NCBI GenBank assembly: GCA_004321925.1
Contig: SCQH01000014.1
Span: forward strand, 1 to 64,000
DNA length: 64,000 nt
Source of the DNA: Nitrospirota bacterium
GTDB lineage: Bacteria > Nitrospirota > Thermodesulfovibrionia > Thermodesulfovibrionales > UBA6898
Reading direction: 5' to 3'
Both the position numbers and the translations under genes were made by a program. The notes under the pieces are model-generated. The model was not told the origin of the DNA. It did not search any database and was given only the letters and a program-made list of their open reading frames with translations. This document shows positions 15,240 to 23,032 of the stretch, in pieces; position 1 is the first letter of the stretch; each line of letters begins with the position of its first letter.

Positions 15240-15565
15240 AGAAAGAAGTGCTTGAATTTCATGCTGAATTCTGTAAAACCTTTTCGAATCCCAAAAGACT
15301 TGAGATTCTCTGTCATCTTAAAGAGGGAGAAATGACTGTCAGCGGATTAATTAATAAACTTGGTATCCCGAAAGCAAATGTATCTCAGCATTTATCTGTA
15401 ATGCGTATGACGGGAATTCTCAAAACCAGAAGAGACGGTTTAAATATTTGGTACAGCATAACCAACAAAGAGATTGTAGATGCATGCGGTCTTATGCAGA
15501 ACGCACTGGCGAACCTCATGGAAGGTGTAGCTGTGAGTTCGAAAAAACCGTTATTGCCGCAATGA
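15236..15565 (+). CDS. ArsR-family regulator resembling persulfide sensors (SqrR/BigR)
   Basis: 109 aa winged helix: RLEILCHLKEGEMTVSGLINKLG, recognition helix PKANVSQHLSVMRMTGIL, wing RRDGLNIWYSI. The RLxILCHLxEGE segment, with C26, matches the position of the first sensing Cys of SqrR/BigR, and C84 in the last helix could be its partner; C13 is a third. These sensors derepress sulfide-oxidation genes when the two Cys form a polysulfide bridge. The GTG start overlaps the sqr stop, so it should be co-transcribed with its likely target. Confidence 0.85.
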   Translation: MKKEVLEFHAEFCKTFSNPKRLEILCHLKEGEMTVSGLINKLGIPKANVSQHLSVMRMTGILKTRRDGLNIWYSITNKEIVDACGLMQNALANLMEGVAVSSKKPLLPQ

Positions 15566-15580
15566 AAGGAGACAAATAAA

Positions 15581-16003
15581 ATGTCCAAGATTACTAGGAA
15601 TGTCTCAGTGATGTGTTTTCATGATGAACTTTGCCAGGTTTATAACGCGCTCATGACCGCCTTGAGCCTCCTGAGGGAAGGCTCGAAGGTCACACTTTTC
15701 TTCGGCTCACGCGGGGTCAATGCCATTCATAAAGATAAGGTGAAGGAACTGAAATGCCTGCCTGATCAGCCGAAGGAGATGGGAGATGCGGTGATGAAGC
15801 GGATGGAAGAAATGGAACTTCCATCTGCGGAGGAACTGCTGTTCATGCTGTGGAAAGAGGGGGCGCAGATGCTTGCATGCCCGCTCAATGTTCCACTCTT
15901 TGGAATGTCAAAGGATGATTTTGTAGATGGGGTGGAATTTGCAAATCCGGGAACATATTACAAGGATGTTGTCATCCAGGCTGACATGAATCTTACTTTT
16001 TAA
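15581..16003 (+). CDS. DsrE-fold (DsrE/F-like) sulfur-carrier protein
   Basis: 140 aa. VSVMCFHDELCQVYNALMTALSLLREGSKVTLFFGSRGVNAI, and later EGAQMLACPLNVPLFGM, the LACPM-like loop of cytoplasmic DsrE/F 'peroxiredoxin-like' proteins in which Cys (C99) carries sulfur. Extra cysteines at 12, 18 and 59. AAAGGAG precedes the ATG. Its place after the second arsR suggests a further carrier for sulfur from the SQR step. Confidence 0.82.
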   Translation: MSKITRNVSVMCFHDELCQVYNALMTALSLLREGSKVTLFFGSRGVNAIHKDKVKELKCLPDQPKEMGDAVMKRMEEMELPSAEELLFMLWKEGAQMLACPLNVPLFGMSKDDFVDGVEFANPGTYYKDVVIQADMNLTF

Positions 16004-16015
16004 AAATTCAGATTC

Positions 16016-16039
16016 ATGCAAAAGTCATTATATTTGCAT
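16016..16039. promoter_or_regulatory. Inverted repeat before the RND exporter gene
   Basis: ATGCAAA (16016-16022) and TTTGCAT (16033-16039), perfect 7-bp arms around an AT-rich centre that includes TATATT. Could be an operator over an internal promoter; no T-run follows, and an AGGAGG Shine-Dalgarno comes directly after. Confidence 0.35.
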
Positions 16040-16054
16040 ATTTAGGAGGTGCGA

Positions 16055-18355
16055 ATGCGTAAATTTTCACTTGTCGAGTTCTCAGTCGAGCATCCCAAAC
16101 TGGTGGTGGTTCTGTCAGTGCTCATTACACTGCTTTTTATGACACAGTTTCCGAAGATGAGGACTGATACAAACCCTAAAAACATGCTACCGGCAACATC
16201 AGATGTCCGTGTCTGGAATGATGAAGTCGAGAACACCTTTAGTCTCTACGAGGACATGATCGCCCTCGGCATAGTGAATGAAAATGGGATACTCAACAAA
16301 GACACCCTTGCATCAATCCAGAGGATCACGGATGAAGTGCTGAAGATCAAAGGCGTCGCCGCCCGTGACGTATCGAGTTTTACAACCATCGATAACGTTA
16401 CCGCTGAAAAAGAGACGCTGACGGTAGCTCCCCTGATGACAAAGGTCCCTGAAGATGCTCCGGGGCTCGAACATCTCAGGAAAATGCTGTACGATAATCC
16501 ACTTTTTCTTAATCGTATTATTTCAAAAGAGGGAAAGACCGCCGCCATATATGTTCCTCTGGAAAAAGGGGCCAACGGCAAAGAAATTGCAGACAGGATA
16601 CGAGAGATAGTCAAAAAAGAAAAAGGAGACGAAAAGTATTATATTGCCGGAGACCCTGTTGCACGCGATACCTTCGGGGCCGAGATGTTTAAGCTCATGG
16701 GCATCTTCTCCCCTATTGCAGGCATGATCATGTTTATTATTTCCTATATCATGTTCAGGAGCCTTTTCCTCTCCATGTCAATTATGTTCCCTGCAATGAT
16801 CATCATCATCTGCAGCATGGGTTTGCTGGTAGGTCTAGGCTTCCCGATCCATATTATGAGTTCCATGAGCCCCGTCTTCCTCATGGCGATCGCCACAGAC
16901 AGCATCCACATATTCAATGAGTTTTATTTCAGGTACTGTGAGAAAAATGACAAGAATACAGCCATCATCGAGACGATGAAGGCTGTGGGTAAACCGCTTA
17001 TCTATACAGATATCACTACAGCGGTCGGCTTTGCTTCCCTCCTGCTTGCGAACATCATCCCTGTGAGGGTTTTCGGTTTCGGTATTGCTTTCGGCACGTT
17101 AATTCTGCTTCTGCTGAGTTTCAGTCTGATACCGGCTGTCCTCACCTTTGTGAATATTGACAAAGTTGAGAGAGCTTCCCAGAAAGAAGGAATGGCAACG
17201 GGCAGAACCTCCCAGCTCCTCAGAAGACTCGGCAGTATAGGTGTTTTCCGGCCCCGGGCGACAGTTGCAATCAGTTTTATCCTGTTTGTGATTGCCATAA
17301 TTGGTGTTATGAAGATTCATGTCAACAACAACCTGGTTGAGTGGTTTAAATTCAACAGCGATGTGAGGACAGCGGATAGGATCATTAATCAGTCACTCGG
17401 AGGGACGTCGCTGGCGTACATAGTTGCGACTGCGCAGGAAGATGATCATATGAAGACTCCTGAAGCAATGCGGTATATTGAGGGGCTCCAGAGGCATCTT
17501 GAAAAGCTCCCTGTTGTCGGCAAAACAACATCAGTCGTTGATTACGTGAAACGTATAAACCGTGTGCTTCATGATGACGACCCGAAATATGATGCTGTCC
17601 CAGAAACAAAGGAAATGATAGGCCAGTATATCTTTTTGTTTTCCATGTCGGCAAAGCCCTCTGACCTGGACAATGTCGTCGACTACCCGTTCAGGAGGGC
17701 AAATATCTGGGTACAGCTCAAAACATGGGATGCACAGGCGATGCGGGACGTGATAAAAGTGATGGGTGATTACCAGAAATCAAATCGGAACAGGATCGAG
17801 CTGAAACCTGCAGGCATCGCCTATTTCAACCTTGTATGGAATGACGAAGTCCTCTGGGATATGGTGAAAGGCTTTGGTGCCGCCCTTGTGATCGTCTTTG
17901 TCATACTCATCTTCAACTTCCGCTCCGTGACCTGGGCGGTCATTAGCTATGTGCCGCTGCTCTTTACGATTCTCCTTCTTTACGGTGTTGTCGGGTTTAT
18001 TGGAAAGGACTTCGACATGCCGATATCTGTCCTCTCCTGCCTTTCTCTCGGCATGGCTGTGGATTTTGCCATCCACTTTGTAAGCAGACTTAAGCTGCGG
18101 CTTGAAGAAACGAGCGGGAGCGAATCTTTGGCCGACTCCCTTCTCTGGACAGCCGCTCGCCCCGGCAAGGGGATCATGCGCAATGCAGTTCTCTTTGCGT
18201 CAGCATTCTCGGTAATGATGTTCGCCCCGCTTACGCCGTATATCACGGTGGGCGCGTTTATCGTCAGCATGATGCTTCTCAGCGCCATAATGACAATAAT
18301 CTATTTACCGGCCCTCATTGTTCTTATGCAAGGCTGGCTTTTTAAAACAAAATGA
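16055..18355 (+). CDS. RND-superfamily (MMPL-type) exporter
   Basis: 766 aa. N-terminal membrane anchor, large periplasmic loop (about 40-215), helix bundle about 220-370 (SIMFPAMIIIICSMGLLVGLG; SSMSPVFLMAIATDSIHIFNEF), then a repeat of this layout: anchor about 410, second loop, helix bundle about 610-760 with MAVDFAIHFVSRL, the proton-relay Asp region. Fits the COG1033 exporter family. AGGAGG lies 6 nt before the ATG at 16055 (a GTG at 16049 is also in frame). It is followed by genes for a LolA-like periplasmic protein and an outer-membrane barrel, a set seen with lipid or hydrophobic-molecule export systems. The cargo is unknown. Confidence 0.88.
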   Translation: MRKFSLVEFSVEHPKLVVVLSVLITLLFMTQFPKMRTDTNPKNMLPATSDVRVWNDEVENTFSLYEDMIALGIVNENGILNKDTLASIQRITDEVLKIKGVAARDVSSFTTIDNVTAEKETLTVAPLMTKVPEDAPGLEHLRKMLYDNPLFLNRIISKEGKTAAIYVPLEKGANGKEIADRIREIVKKEKGDEKYYIAGDPVARDTFGAEMFKLMGIFSPIAGMIMFIISYIMFRSLFLSMSIMFPAMIIIICSMGLLVGLGFPIHIMSSMSPVFLMAIATDSIHIFNEFYFRYCEKNDKNTAIIETMKAVGKPLIYTDITTAVGFASLLLANIIPVRVFGFGIAFGTLILLLLSFSLIPAVLTFVNIDKVERASQKEGMATGRTSQLLRRLGSIGVFRPRATVAISFILFVIAIIGVMKIHVNNNLVEWFKFNSDVRTADRIINQSLGGTSLAYIVATAQEDDHMKTPEAMRYIEGLQRHLEKLPVVGKTTSVVDYVKRINRVLHDDDPKYDAVPETKEMIGQYIFLFSMSAKPSDLDNVVDYPFRRANIWVQLKTWDAQAMRDVIKVMGDYQKSNRNRIELKPAGIAYFNLVWNDEVLWDMVKGFGAALVIVFVILIFNFRSVTWAVISYVPLLFTILLLYGVVGFIGKDFDMPISVLSCLSLGMAVDFAIHFVSRLKLRLEETSGSESLADSLLWTAARPGKGIMRNAVLFASAFSVMMFAPLTPYITVGAFIVSMMLLSAIMTIIYLPALIVLMQGWLFKTK

Positions 18356-18413
18356 AACGGAAGGACAGCTTCGTGGAGTTGGTTGCAAGCCTTGTGGTGG
18401 ATGAAGAGAAATG

Positions 18414-18429
18414 AACCGCAATTGCGGTT
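18414..18429. repeat. Perfect 16-bp palindrome in the exporter operon
   Basis: AACCGCAATTGCGGTT lies in the 102-nt gap between the RND exporter and LolA-like genes. No T-run follows; it could be an operator or an mRNA-stability hairpin. Confidence 0.4.
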
Positions 18430-18457
18430 GCATCTTATTCGGTTAAGAGGAGGTTTC

Positions 18458-19246
18458 ATGAAACGATTTATGATTGTGTTGTTGCTGTTTCTTCTCCCTC
18501 TGGAGGTATTTGCGCTCTCAGCTGATGAGGTTGCCAGGAAATCCCAGGCTGCATTTCTTTATCCCGGGAAGGACTTCAAGGCCCGGGTCATGATGAAGCT
18601 CATAAGCAAGGGCGGGCAGGAGCGGGTACGGGAAATGACCATGCTCAGAAAGAACTACGGGGATACCGGCGGTGAGCAGAAGTACTTTATATACTTTTAT
18701 CAGCCGGCAGATGTCAAGGATATGACGTTCATGGTCTATAAATATCCGGGTAAAGATGCCGACCGCTGGCTTTTTGTTCCCGCAATAAGCATGGTGAGAC
18801 GGATCGCGGCCAAGGACAAGCATTCGAGTTTTGTCGGCTCGGATTTCACGTATGAGGACGTATCAGGCAGGAATCTTCAGGATGATGCACACAGCATCAT
18901 AAAAGAGGAAAAAGCCGGAGGCAAGGACTGTTACGTCGTCAAGAGCACGCCGAAAGCTGGCGATATGGACTACAGTTACAAAATGGCATGGATAGATAAG
19001 GCCACCTTCCTTCCGCTCAAAGAGGAATATTTCGACAAAAAGGGCGAACTGTATAAAGTGTTTACGGCTACTGAAATAAAAGATGTTAAAGGATCTCCAA
19101 CGATAACCAAAAGAAGCATGAAAAACCTTCAGAGCGGGCATATGACAGAGGTCTCTTACACCAGGGCTGATTACGGCATCGGCATTGATGACAGCCTGTT
19201 TTCTGAGAGATTTCTCAAACAGCCGCCGAAGAAATGGATTGAATGA
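18458..19246 (+). CDS. LolA-like outer-membrane lipoprotein-sorting protein
   Basis: 262 aa. Signal peptide (KRFMIVLLLFLLPLEVFA). The mature protein has the beta-rich LolA-like layout: DEVARKSQAAFLYPGKDFKARVMMKL, YFIYFYQPADVKDMTFMVYKYPG, WLFVPAISMVRRIAAKDKHSSFVGSDFTYED. AGGAGG precedes the ATG at 18458. Such proteins commonly accompany COG1033 RND exporters and probably carry a lipid-like cargo across the periplasm. Its stop overlaps the methyltransferase start (ATGA). Confidence 0.85.
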   Translation: MKRFMIVLLLFLLPLEVFALSADEVARKSQAAFLYPGKDFKARVMMKLISKGGQERVREMTMLRKNYGDTGGEQKYFIYFYQPADVKDMTFMVYKYPGKDADRWLFVPAISMVRRIAAKDKHSSFVGSDFTYEDVSGRNLQDDAHSIIKEEKAGGKDCYVVKSTPKAGDMDYSYKMAWIDKATFLPLKEEYFDKKGELYKVFTATEIKDVKGSPTITKRSMKNLQSGHMTEVSYTRADYGIGIDDSLFSERFLKQPPKKWIE

Positions 19247-19911
19247 ACGATACAGTGAAAGCCTTTGATGATTATGCCGCTGATTATGACCGTTGGTTCG
19301 ACAGCCCTGAAGGGAAGGCATTGTTCATGGCAGAAGTTGAGGCGGTCGGTCTGCTCACGAAGGGGCTTGAGCAGCCTTTTCTGGAGATCGGCGTCGGCAC
19401 AGGGAGGTTTGCAAAGGAATTGGAGATAGATTACGGGATCGACCCTTCAGCCAAAATGCTGACCGTGGCTGCAACGCGGGGCATTAAGACAGAACAGGCT
19501 GAAGGTGAGGCGGTGCCCTTTCCGGATGGCTTTTTTGGGGCGGTCTTCATTATCTTCACGCTCTGCTTTGTCACAGCTCCTGAAAAAGTAATAGCTGAGG
19601 CGAAGCGGGTTCTGAAGCGGGGCGGCGGACTGATCATCGGATTTATCAACAGTAAAAGCCCCTGGGGCGGACTTTATATGCAGAAGAGGAATGCCGGGCA
19701 CCCACTCTATAGTCTTGCGCGATTCTATGATCCGGAGGAGGTCACCGAGATGCTGACAGCCGCCGGATTCACTGTTGAAGCTTATTCTTCGACACTCTGT
19801 TGGCCGCCGTCTGTTCAACCTGCTGCTGAAGAAGCACATATCGGAACCATAAAAGAAGCTGGCGTCATCTGTATTCGCGCAAAGAAGGCGACATCAGGAG
19901 ACCGGTTATGA
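19243..19911 (+). CDS. Class I SAM-dependent methyltransferase
   Basis: 222 aa UbiE/COQ5-like methyltransferase: FDDYAADYDRWFD start, SAM motif I FLEIGVGTGRFAKEL, motif II-III region AVFIIFTLCFVTAPEKVIAEAKRVLKRGGGLIIGF. Coupled by 4-nt overlaps to both neighbours, so it belongs to the exporter operon; the substrate is unknown and may be the exported molecule. Confidence 0.85.
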   Translation: MNDTVKAFDDYAADYDRWFDSPEGKALFMAEVEAVGLLTKGLEQPFLEIGVGTGRFAKELEIDYGIDPSAKMLTVAATRGIKTEQAEGEAVPFPDGFFGAVFIIFTLCFVTAPEKVIAEAKRVLKRGGGLIIGFINSKSPWGGLYMQKRNAGHPLYSLARFYDPEEVTEMLTAAGFTVEAYSSTLCWPPSVQPAAEEAHIGTIKEAGVICIRAKKATSGDRL

Positions 19912-21161
19912 TCATTATTAACGCTGCACGGTGTCTTTTTATTCTCATCTGTTTTTTTGGGTTATGCACCCCAACATATGCAGCGGATATCTCCCTGCAT
20001 GGGTTTCTTCAGGGCAACTATTCCGCCGGGGTTGCGGCCTCCAATCCCGACGGAGGCGACTTTAAGCTGGCAGCGGAGAGGTTTCAGTTGAAACTTGACG
20101 CATCAAAGGACCCATTACATCTTTTTATCAAGGCAGACGGCTGGTATGACCACGTTGATCAGAACTGGGCATCTGAATTGAGAGAAGGTTATATCGACTA
20201 CACGGCGAACAAGTGGGATACGCGAATCGGCAGGCAGGTCATCACCTGGGGGGTCGGGGATCTGGTCTTTATCAATGATGTATTCCCGAAGGATTATGAG
20301 GCTTTTTTTTCCGGAAGGCCCCTGGAATATCTGAAGAAGGGTGTCGACGGCGCAAAGATAGGCATCTATCCAGGCTTCGCATCGTTCGAGCTCGTGGTGA
20401 TTCCGGCTTTTACGCCAAACCACTTCCCGGATTCTCAGAGGTTTGGCATGTTCGATCCCCTGTCTCAAATAACTGACAGGAAAAAAGAAAAGCCCTCCCA
20501 TTCCCTTGAAAATACCGAGATCGCGTTGCGGGCATATCGGGATATCGCGGGCGTTGACGCTTCCCTGTATTATTATCGCGGGTTCTTCAGGCAGCCCTCC
20601 ATAATGCCGGACAATCCGATCATACCGGCAAAGCTTACGCTTCTTTATCCTAAGCTGTCCGTCTATGGCGCCAGCCTTCAGGGTAAGGCGTTGGATGGCG
20701 TTCTGAGTCTTGAGGCTGGGTACTATGATTCAAGGCAGGACAGGCACGGGGCAGACCCGATGTTACCCAACGCCCAGACAAGATTTCTTGCCGGCTATCA
20801 GCGGCAGCTATGGGAGGATTGCACGGTAGGCGTTCAATATTATGCCGAGTATATGCATGATTACAGTTCGTATAAAAGGAGCCTGCCGCCCGGTTTCCCG
20901 CAGGAAAGACGCCTGCATGACCTTGTTTCGATAAGGCTTACGCAATTCCTTCTTCACCAGACGCTCAAGCTCTCCTGGTTCTCATTCTGGAGCCCTTCAG
21001 ACCGCGACTACTTATTGAATCCTGAGATCAAATACAACTTCTCAGATCACGTATGGGCAGCCATAGGCGGAATGGTCTTTGGAGGCGGCAAAGTATGGAG
21101 CCAGTTTGGGCAGTTTGACAAGAATGACAATGTTTACATACAGGTTAGGTATGAGTTTTAA
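19908..21161 (+). CDS. Outer-membrane beta-barrel protein of the exporter operon
   Basis: 417 aa. Signal peptide ending PTYA-ADI; the mature part is made of alternating amphipathic strands with aromatic girdles (SLHGFLQGNYSAG, LFIKADGWYDHV, GYIDYTANKWDTRIGRQVITWGVGDLVFINDVF) and ends in YIQVRYEF, the C-terminal Phe used by BAM. It resembles DUF1302/alginate-export-type barrels. It ends the exporter operon and may be the outer-membrane exit or receptor. Confidence 0.8.
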   Translation: MIIINAARCLFILICFFGLCTPTYAADISLHGFLQGNYSAGVAASNPDGGDFKLAAERFQLKLDASKDPLHLFIKADGWYDHVDQNWASELREGYIDYTANKWDTRIGRQVITWGVGDLVFINDVFPKDYEAFFSGRPLEYLKKGVDGAKIGIYPGFASFELVVIPAFTPNHFPDSQRFGMFDPLSQITDRKKEKPSHSLENTEIALRAYRDIAGVDASLYYYRGFFRQPSIMPDNPIIPAKLTLLYPKLSVYGASLQGKALDGVLSLEAGYYDSRQDRHGADPMLPNAQTRFLAGYQRQLWEDCTVGVQYYAEYMHDYSSYKRSLPPGFPQERRLHDLVSIRLTQFLLHQTLKLSWFSFWSPSDRDYLLNPEIKYNFSDHVWAAIGGMVFGGGKVWSQFGQFDKNDNVYIQVRYEF

Positions 21162-21263
21162 TTCATTCTGACGGTCTGAAGTCCATACTTGATGTCTTTT
21201 CAGCTTCTGAGTAAGAATAAAAGCAGACGTCTGGTTGCTCGAATATTGCAGGAGGGAGTGTAG

Positions 21264-22112
21264 ATGAACGGGAACGAAAAGGAACAGGCCGGTCAAAACT
21301 GCTGACCCACCTCTGTCGATGCCGGGGGGCATCAGGGGGAAGTTTGCAGTATCGGGAAGTCCGGACCGGGAACGTCAGTGCTTATGCAGCCTCATGCACC
21401 CCTGACCCGGAGCACCGAGCACTGCATGATCTGCGGGGTGGTTCTGGAATATCTCGATGCAGCTGAAGAGTTGACCTGTTCATACTGCGGGAAGACCGGG
21501 CAGGGGCATATCCGCTGCCCCGGCGGACACTATACCTGCGATACCTGCCATAACAGGGACGCCCTGTCAGTCATTGAGGAGATCACCTTTACCGCGCTTT
21601 CAGACAACCCTTTTGAGATAGCCGAGCGTATGATGTGTCTTCCGGGGCTGCCGATGCTGGGGTGCCAGCATGCATATATTGCGGCCGGGGCCTTTATGGC
21701 TGCGATCAGGAATGAAGGTTCGAAAAAGGTCACCAATGAAGACATCAGGGAGGTCTTCGCCCGCACCGGGAAACAGGCGCACGGCGGTTACTGCGGCCTG
21801 AGCGGGGTCTGCGGCATTGCCCCGGCTCTGGGCGCCTGTTTCGCGGTCCTTACCGGCTCGAAGTGCGGAAAGGACCTGGAACAGCGGATCACCATGGAGG
21901 CGGTGACGAGGGTCACAAGGGCGATCACTGAACTGACCGGCCCGAGCTGCTGCAAGGCATACATCCGGACGTCCCTTGATGCAGCAGTGCAGTTCCTGAA
22001 GGAGAGCATTGGTATCTCGCTGGCGTCAGGCAGGTCAGTGAGCTGTCACTACAGTGCCAGACATCCGCATGGATGCAGGGAAGAACGCTGCCCTTATTTT
22101 TCTGCTCCCTGA
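21264..22112 (+). CDS. DUF5714-like Cys-rich protein with N-terminal Cys-Sec
   Basis: 282 aa if the TGA at 21303-21305 is Sec14; otherwise translation could only start at GTG 21378 or ATG 21384, neither with a Shine-Dalgarno. The upstream ATG at 21264 has a strong GGAGGGAG and is in the same frame, giving NC-U-PTSVDAGGHQGEVC ahead of the known domain. The rest has zinc-finger-like CMICG ... CSYCG ... HYTCDTC, then GCQHAY, GGYCGLSGVCGIAPALGACF, GPSCCKAY and a final CREERCPYF, the layout of DUF5714 proteins. The function of this family is not known; the many Cys suggest metal/cluster or sulfur chemistry. Confidence 0.68.
21318..21333 (+). promoter_or_regulatory. Bacterial SECIS-like hairpin (DUF5714 gene)
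   Basis: Perfect 6-bp stem GATGCC/GGCATC with loop GGGG, beginning 12 nt after the TGA; loop 18 nt after it. Confidence 0.6.
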
Positions 22113-22125
22113 GGTTTGGTACAGT

Positions 22126-22506
22126 CTAATGCGCGCAGGAAGAGCCGTTACCATGGCCGCCGCAGCAGGACTGGGCTGAATATTCGGGCAGCCTGCCGGC
22201 AAGGAAGAGATCAAGGTTATCTGCGATAGTCCCTGAACCTGCCTTATATACCTTTACGCCCATCTGGCCCAGTTTGCTCAGCGCTCCCCCTCCGATGCCT
22301 CCGACAATTACGGCATCGATCTGCTGACTCCCAAGGGCCTTTATCGGACTGCAGGCGCCATGGGCGTGCTGCTGGTCAGCATTGGTCACGGGTGAGACAG
22401 TGTTTGATGCCGTATCAACGACAACAAAAAAAGGCGCTGACCCGAAATGGTTATAGACCGTACTCTCAATCCCTTCGTTCCTCTGCACCGGGAAACAGAC
22501 TTTCAT
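22126..22506 (-). CDS. NifX/NifB-type iron-molybdenum cofactor-binding domain protein
   Basis: 126 aa of the dinitrogenase FeMo-cofactor family: MKVCFPVQRNEGIESTVYNHFGSAPFFVVVD, IDAVIVGGIGGGALSKLGQMGVKVYKA. The C-terminal tail CCGGHGNGSSCAH is a likely metal-binding extension. No nitrogenase genes are in the window; stand-alone members bind metal clusters or act in metal/redox sensing. It is convergent with the DUF5714 gene and divergent from the thioredoxin-like gene. Confidence 0.85.
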   Translation of the reverse strand: MKVCFPVQRNEGIESTVYNHFGSAPFFVVVDTASNTVSPVTNADQQHAHGACSPIKALGSQQIDAVIVGGIGGGALSKLGQMGVKVYKAGSGTIADNLDLFLAGRLPEYSAQSCCGGHGNGSSCAH

Positions 22507-22544
22507 ATAATTTCTCCTTTAATGATCGGCCTGCCGCAATCCTT

Positions 22545-22577
22545 TTGACTGCAGGCATAGTCATTTGTTACTATAAT
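22545..22577 (+). promoter_or_regulatory. Promoter of the thioredoxin-like/ccdA pair
   Basis: TTGACT (22545-22550), 18-bp spacer, TACTAT (22569-22574), overlapping TATAAT (22572-22577). Just downstream TTGCA-TAATAT-TGCAA is a small inverted repeat, possibly an operator. An AAGGAG Shine-Dalgarno precedes the gene. Confidence 0.5.
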
Positions 22578-22614
22578 TGCATAATATTGCAACAATTAAC
22601 AAGGAGAAATAATA

Positions 22615-23022
22615 ATGCTCAAAAGAACATTCACCGGCTTATTCACGATCGCAGCTCTCATAGGATTGGTCCTTGGCCAGGCCCGGGCAGGCAGCATTTC
22701 CGCACCGCAGAGCACCCCTGAACTTCGCAAGGCCCTGAGCGCAGGAAAAAAGACAGTCGTATTCTTTCAAAATCCCCAGGGCGGTCCCTGCAGGGCACAA
22801 AATGAGATCCTTCAGAAACTGCTCAAGGACAGGGCCGGCAAGTTTCAGGTGGCGTACGTCAACGCGATGAACCCGCAGGACCAGAAGGCCTTTTATGATT
22901 ATGGCATAAGGAACCTGCCTTCGCTGGTCCTCGTGGACGGAACCGGCAAGATAGGCCGTGTTTTCCCTCCGGGCATACAGAGTTATGAGGTCCTGGCCCA
23001 GGCCCTCGACAGTATAAAATAA
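22615..23022 (+). CDS. Periplasmic thioredoxin-like protein with G-G-P-C active site
   Basis: 135 aa. Signal peptide ending in ARA-GS. Thioredoxin fold: KTVVFFQNPQGGPCRAQNEILQKLL, YGIRNLPSLVLVDGTGKI (cis-Pro loop), VLAQALDSIK. The first Cys of the usual W-C-G-P-C is Gly (GGC codon, so not a hidden Sec), leaving only the second Cys; it cannot be a standard dithiol oxidoreductase and may bind sulfur or a partner thiol. CcdA follows 10 nt later, as expected for a CcdA client. Confidence 0.85.
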   Translation: MLKRTFTGLFTIAALIGLVLGQARAGSISAPQSTPELRKALSAGKKTVVFFQNPQGGPCRAQNEILQKLLKDRAGKFQVAYVNAMNPQDQKAFYDYGIRNLPSLVLVDGTGKIGRVFPPGIQSYEVLAQALDSIK

Positions 23023-23032
23023 AGGCCGGCCG

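Noticed and set aside
22615-23022. Possible Sec in the thioredoxin-like protein at the missing Cys.
   Set aside because: The codon is GGC (Gly), not TGA.
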